The notes under the pieces are model-generated. The model was not told where the DNA came from and did no database searches. It saw nothing but the letters and a program-made list of their open reading frames with translations. DNA of 64,000 bases from Bacteroides caecimuris (GTDB lineage Bacteria; Bacteroidota; Bacteroidia; Bacteroidales; Bacteroidaceae): NCBI RefSeq assembly GCF_001688725.2, contig NZ_CP015401.2, positions 3,410,001-3,474,000 on the forward strand, written 5' to 3'. The position numbers were made by a program, and so were the translations under genes. Numbering within the stretch: the first letter of the stretch is position 1; the number at the start of each line of letters is the position of its first letter. Shown here piece after piece: positions 60,526 through 64,000 of the stretch.

Positions 60526-63111
60526 ATGAGAAAAAAAATCCTCTTACTTGCAGCAATGGTGGTAGCTTCGTCTACCACCATTGACGCACAGCGCAAATTT
60601 CCATTCTTCTGGAAAAAAAAGAAGGCAAAAATGGAACAAACAACTCCTGCTAAAAAGGAAAGTGAATATGATAAACTCTTTAAGAAGAAGCATGAAACAG
60701 CCAAAGGGCTGATTACCCTCCATCTGCTGGATGGAAAAGTATATTTTGAACTTCCTGTGGATTTAATCAATAAAGATATGCTTATTGGATCCACTGTGAC
60801 CAGCATCTCTGATAATGGTAATGCCGTGGTCGGTTCCAAACCAACCGATCTACTCCATGTCATGTTTACACGCAATAAAACACATGTACAGTTACGCCAG
60901 GTAAACACTGACTATATTACTGGTAACACACAAATTGATGAAGCTTTACGCAAAAGTACACTAGGAGCAATTATTAGCAACCAGAAAATTCAAGCATATA
61001 ATAATGACTCAACGGCTATCGTATTCGATATGACCGGAGTTTTCTTAAGCGACAACAAAAAAATGAGTCCGTTCGATCGCAATTCAATTTATGGAATGTA
61101 TAATCGTACAGAAAATTATCAATCCGACTGCTCGTACATTTCACAAATCAAGGCTTTCAAAGATAATGTTTCTATTAAAAGCTGTCTGTCATATACATTC
61201 TCTGTCAGCAATTCACAAGGGACATCACTCATAAAAGACCGTCCATTCACCGCAGAAATGACACGTTCCATCATGCTGTTAAAAGAAACACCTTACCGTC
61301 CACGTATGGCAGATTACCGGATCGGTGTATTCTTTACCGGACGCGAACAACTAGGCGAAGGAGCTAAAACGACCGCACCCGTTTACTATGCCAATCGATG
61401 GGATATACAACCGTCTGACACCGCCGCCTACCTACGTGGTGAGAAAGTGAAACCCACTAAACAGATTGTCTTCTACATCGATAATACTTTCCCGGAAAAA
61501 TGGAAACCATATCTGCGGGAAGGAGTCACCCAATGGAATGAATTATTTGAACAGATTGGATTCAAAGATGTTGTAGCAGCCAAAGATTTCCCGACAGATG
61601 ATCCGGAATTCGATCCCGACAATATCAAATATTCATGTGTCCGCTATGCTCCATCAAGCATTGAAAATGCAATGGGACCATCATGGGTAGACCCACGAAG
61701 CGGAGAAATCCTGAATGCCTCCGTATATCTATATCACAATGTCATCAAACTTATCAGCAATTGGTTGTTCGTTCAAACAGCACAAGCCGATAAAGATGTA
61801 CGCACAGTCAATATTCCGGATGAAATGGTTGGAGATGCGTTGCGCTATGTACTTTCACATGAAATCGGACACTGTTTAGGATTTATGCACAACATGGGAG
61901 CTTCTTCCACCTTCCCGGTAGATTCTTTACGTTCACCGGAATTCACGCAGAAGTATGGTACCACTCCTTCCATCATGGACTATGCCCGCTTCAATTATGT
62001 AGCACAACCTGGCGATAAAGAACGTGGCGTTAAATTGACTCCTCCCCGCTTTGGTGAATACGACAAATACCTCATTAAATGGACGTATACTCCGGTATTC
62101 AATGTTAATTCTGCAGAGGAAGAAGCAATTATAACAAGCAAATGGATCAGTGATGCCATTAAAGAAAATCCTATGTACCGATATGGAAAACAACAAGTAT
62201 ATGGAGTTGTTGATCCCCGTTCACAAACGGAAGATATTGGTGACAACTCTGTGAAAGCAACTCAATATGGCATCAAGAACCTTAAGTATATCATGAATAA
62301 TCTGGAAAGTTGGATTTCCGAAGGTGACGATACATACGAATACCGTGAAGATTTATTTATTGGTATCGTAGAACAACTTGCAATGTATGTTACCCATGTA
62401 GCAGGCAATGTAGGCGGCTATTTTGTCAACGAAGTTAAGGAAGGAGACACAATGCCACGTTTTGCACAGATTCCGAAGGCACAACAAAAAGAAGCCCTGA
62501 ATTACCTATTCGAGATTTATAACGATCTGGATTGGCTTGACAACCAAAACTTGTTAACTAAATTCCCGGTTTCCGGTTCCCCTAAACAAACTATTCAAAA
62601 CTTCATGTTAAGATATATACTGCCTGTACCTTTCCAGGTATCACAATACGAAGGATTAGAAAAAGATTCATTTACTGCTACCGAGGCTTTCAACATGATA
62701 TACAATTTTGTATGGAAACCGACCATTTCCGGACGTACATTAACAGAATCCCAAATGAATCTCCAGAAACAATATATATACATGATGATGCAAACTGCCG
62801 GCTTCACAATCAAAGGAGCCGGGAAAGCATTGGCCGGAGAAAAACCACTTGACATCAATCACCGCCAGTTCGGATATACTTGTTGCCAGGGACATACTAT
62901 CAAAGAGGACGTTATACACAACCCTGTAGCAGGTTTTGAATGGAAACCGTTGAATCGTTTTTCTATGACAGCCAAAGTTACTCAGGCAGATGTATACGCA
63001 TATATAGCTAAAGCGAAACAACTGATGAAGCAAAAGGCAGCCAGTGCACCAGGGAAGACTAAAGCTCACTATGAATTATTATTAAAGATGCTCGACATCA
63101 ACTTAAAATAA
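60526..63111 (+). CDS. Secreted zinc-dependent metalloprotease (DUF5117/DUF4953 type)
   Basis: An 861-residue protease. Signal peptide 1-21 (TTIDAQ), a lysine-rich linker (FWKKKKAKMEQTTPAKKE), an N-terminal domain with VYFELPVDLINKDMLIGSTV typical of DUF5117/DUF5118, and the zinc site HEIGHCLGFMH at residues 445-455 (HExxHxxGxxH). STPSIMDYARFNY about 40 residues later supplies the metzincin-like Met. The C-terminal DUF4953-like domain is complete. It is exported, probably to the periplasm or surface. Last complete gene of the SusCD operon and tandem paralogue of the next gene, which starts 14 bp after its stop. Confidence 0.88.
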   Translation: MRKKILLLAAMVVASSTTIDAQRKFPFFWKKKKAKMEQTTPAKKESEYDKLFKKKHETAKGLITLHLLDGKVYFELPVDLINKDMLIGSTVTSISDNGNAVVGSKPTDLLHVMFTRNKTHVQLRQVNTDYITGNTQIDEALRKSTLGAIISNQKIQAYNNDSTAIVFDMTGVFLSDNKKMSPFDRNSIYGMYNRTENYQSDCSYISQIKAFKDNVSIKSCLSYTFSVSNSQGTSLIKDRPFTAEMTRSIMLLKETPYRPRMADYRIGVFFTGREQLGEGAKTTAPVYYANRWDIQPSDTAAYLRGEKVKPTKQIVFYIDNTFPEKWKPYLREGVTQWNELFEQIGFKDVVAAKDFPTDDPEFDPDNIKYSCVRYAPSSIENAMGPSWVDPRSGEILNASVYLYHNVIKLISNWLFVQTAQADKDVRTVNIPDEMVGDALRYVLSHEIGHCLGFMHNMGASSTFPVDSLRSPEFTQKYGTTPSIMDYARFNYVAQPGDKERGVKLTPPRFGEYDKYLIKWTYTPVFNVNSAEEEAIITSKWISDAIKENPMYRYGKQQVYGVVDPRSQTEDIGDNSVKATQYGIKNLKYIMNNLESWISEGDDTYEYREDLFIGIVEQLAMYVTHVAGNVGGYFVNEVKEGDTMPRFAQIPKAQQKEALNYLFEIYNDLDWLDNQNLLTKFPVSGSPKQTIQNFMLRYILPVPFQVSQYEGLEKDSFTATEAFNMIYNFVWKPTISGRTLTESQMNLQKQYIYMMMQTAGFTIKGAGKALAGEKPLDINHRQFGYTCCQGHTIKEDVIHNPVAGFEWKPLNRFSMTAKVTQADVYAYIAKAKQLMKQKAASAPGKTKAHYELLLKMLDINLK

Positions 63112-63125
63112 GGGAGGGACAAAAG

Positions 63126-64000
63126 ATGAAAAAATTATTTTTATGGTTAATACCAATTTTGTTGATTATCGGATCAGCAAATGAAGCCAATGCCCGCTCC
63201 AAAAAGAAAAAAGGAAAAGCAAAAACCGAACAACAGACTGACAGTGTTCAAAAGAAAAAAAAGAGTGTCTACGACAAGCTTTTCAAAGATAAGAAGAAAC
63301 ATACAGTCAATAAAGGGACAATCACAGTTCATCAGTACGAGGATAAGATTTATCTGGAACTACCGGTTGAATTAATGGGACGGGATTTTTTAGTAAACTC
63401 TGCCATCACTACTGCAAGTGACATTTCACTGGCAGGCACAAAAGCTGCTCAAAGCAGGTATCTGATTATTGATAAAACCGATTCATTAATATTATTCCGA
63501 GATCCGAAATACAATGTTCGTCTCAACGAACAAGATGATAATCAAGAAGCGGCTTTTGCATTATCTCGTAGTAATGCTATTTACAAAGCATTTCCAATTG
63601 AAGGATACACCAGCGATTCAACGGCTGTTGTATTTAATGCCACTTCCTATTTCTCTTGTTCCAATAAAGATGTACTCAATCTTAGCGGACGCAGCTATGG
63701 AGGTATGCTCACAATTGTAAGCGCTTCCCCTCAAAGCAAAACATCTTTTGTAGACTCTGCAGACGCATTCGACAATTGTATCAGTATCACCCAAAACTGT
63801 ACCGCAAAGTTGAGCATCAGCATCATGGGATTCGTCTCCAAAGAACAACCGGAATTAACCATGTCGGTGCAAACAACCCTGGCCCTACTGTCGAAAGAAA
63901 ATATGAACACCCGCGAAGCCAATCCACGTGTAGGGACAGGTTATATCTCATACACAGACTATCGTAATGAAAAACGTTTCAAGAAAGGATATTATGTAAC
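63126..64000 (+). CDS. Second zinc-dependent metalloprotease, N-terminal part (runs off window)
   Basis: An open frame from the ATG at 63126 to the window end (291 residues seen). Signal peptide about 1-23 (SANEANA), then a lysine-rich linker (RSKKKKGKAKTEQQTDSVQK) and SVYDKLFKDKKKHTVNKGTI. IYLELPVELMGRDFLVNSAI parallels VYFELPVDLINKDMLIGSTV of the preceding gene, so this is a diverged tandem duplicate of the DUF5117-type protease. The zinc motif would lie beyond the window. Same operon. Confidence 0.82.
   Translation, partial: MKKLFLWLIPILLIIGSANEANARSKKKKGKAKTEQQTDSVQKKKKSVYDKLFKDKKKHTVNKGTITVHQYEDKIYLELPVELMGRDFLVNSAITTASDISLAGTKAAQSRYLIIDKTDSLILFRDPKYNVRLNEQDDNQEAAFALSRSNAIYKAFPIEGYTSDSTAVVFNATSYFSCSNKDVLNLSGRSYGGMLTIVSASPQSKTSFVDSADAFDNCISITQNCTAKLSISIMGFVSKEQPELTMSVQTTLALLSKENMNTREANPRVGTGYISYTDYRNEKRFKKGYYV

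Overview
This window reads as chromosomal DNA from an intestinal Bacteroides, probably in the B. thetaiotaomicron/ovatus/caccae neighbourhood. That placement rests on recalled gene order and is inference. The evidence for the genus is SusC/SusD pairs, an ECF sigma with a FecR-type anti-sigma, Bacteroidetes lipoproteins, a bile salt hydrolase, a TonB-receptor/PnuT/ThiN thiamine operon under a TPP riboswitch, and repeated -7 boxes of the Bacteroides type TAnnTTTG.

Layout. 0.1-4.2 kb is a scar zone: a truncated ISAon1-type insertion sequence, a cupin gene divergent from an HxlR regulator, and a decayed group II intron. 4.2-7.6 kb holds a urea transporter, a FAD amine/amino-acid oxidase-like enzyme and a membrane coiled-coil protein. 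7.9-11.1 kb is a two-gene lipoprotein operon (zinc metalloprotease fused to a propeller-like region, then a propeller-like lipoprotein). 11.2-20 kb carries Ogt, bile salt hydrolase, a CPA2 antiporter, an AsnC/Lrp regulator divergent from MetY, a DJ-1/PfpI protein and an MscS channel. 20.1-23.8 kb is the thiamine salvage operon. 23.9-29.2 kb is the threonine operon (thrA, a phosphoglycerate-mutase-like candidate homoserine kinase, thrC), preceded by an unannotated Thr-rich leader peptide that looks like an attenuator. 29.3-38.3 kb holds asparaginase, RadA, a FAD protein with a repeat-like insert, a LuxR-type regulator, a surface lipoprotein and a TonB receptor. 38.9-48.7 kb holds GNAT, a zinc-ribbon membrane protein, peptidase U32, MetA, a 2x[4Fe-4S] ferredoxin, an aspartate aminotransferase, RibBA, an LptF/G permease and a START-like protein. 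Then come tRNA-Met(CAU), a gene-free 0.9 kb, and a gutted guaA pseudogene. 51.2-64 kb is an ECF-sigma/anti-sigma/SusC/SusD locus ending in tandem zinc metalloprotease paralogues; the second runs off the window.

The genes fit one metabolic theme, aspartate-family amino acids: aspartate aminotransferase, ThrA, candidate homoserine kinase, ThrC, MetA (with Glu111, predicting acetyl-CoA use) and MetY. The least explained structure is a set of helically phased degenerate repeats in noncoding DNA. The clearest is about twelve units of 21-22 bp in three sequence sub-families at 38478-38750, enclosed by nested inverted repeats. Simpler 21-bp and 11-bp arrays lie near 49.3 and 49.6 kb, and an 11-bp triplication crosses the ogt stop codon.
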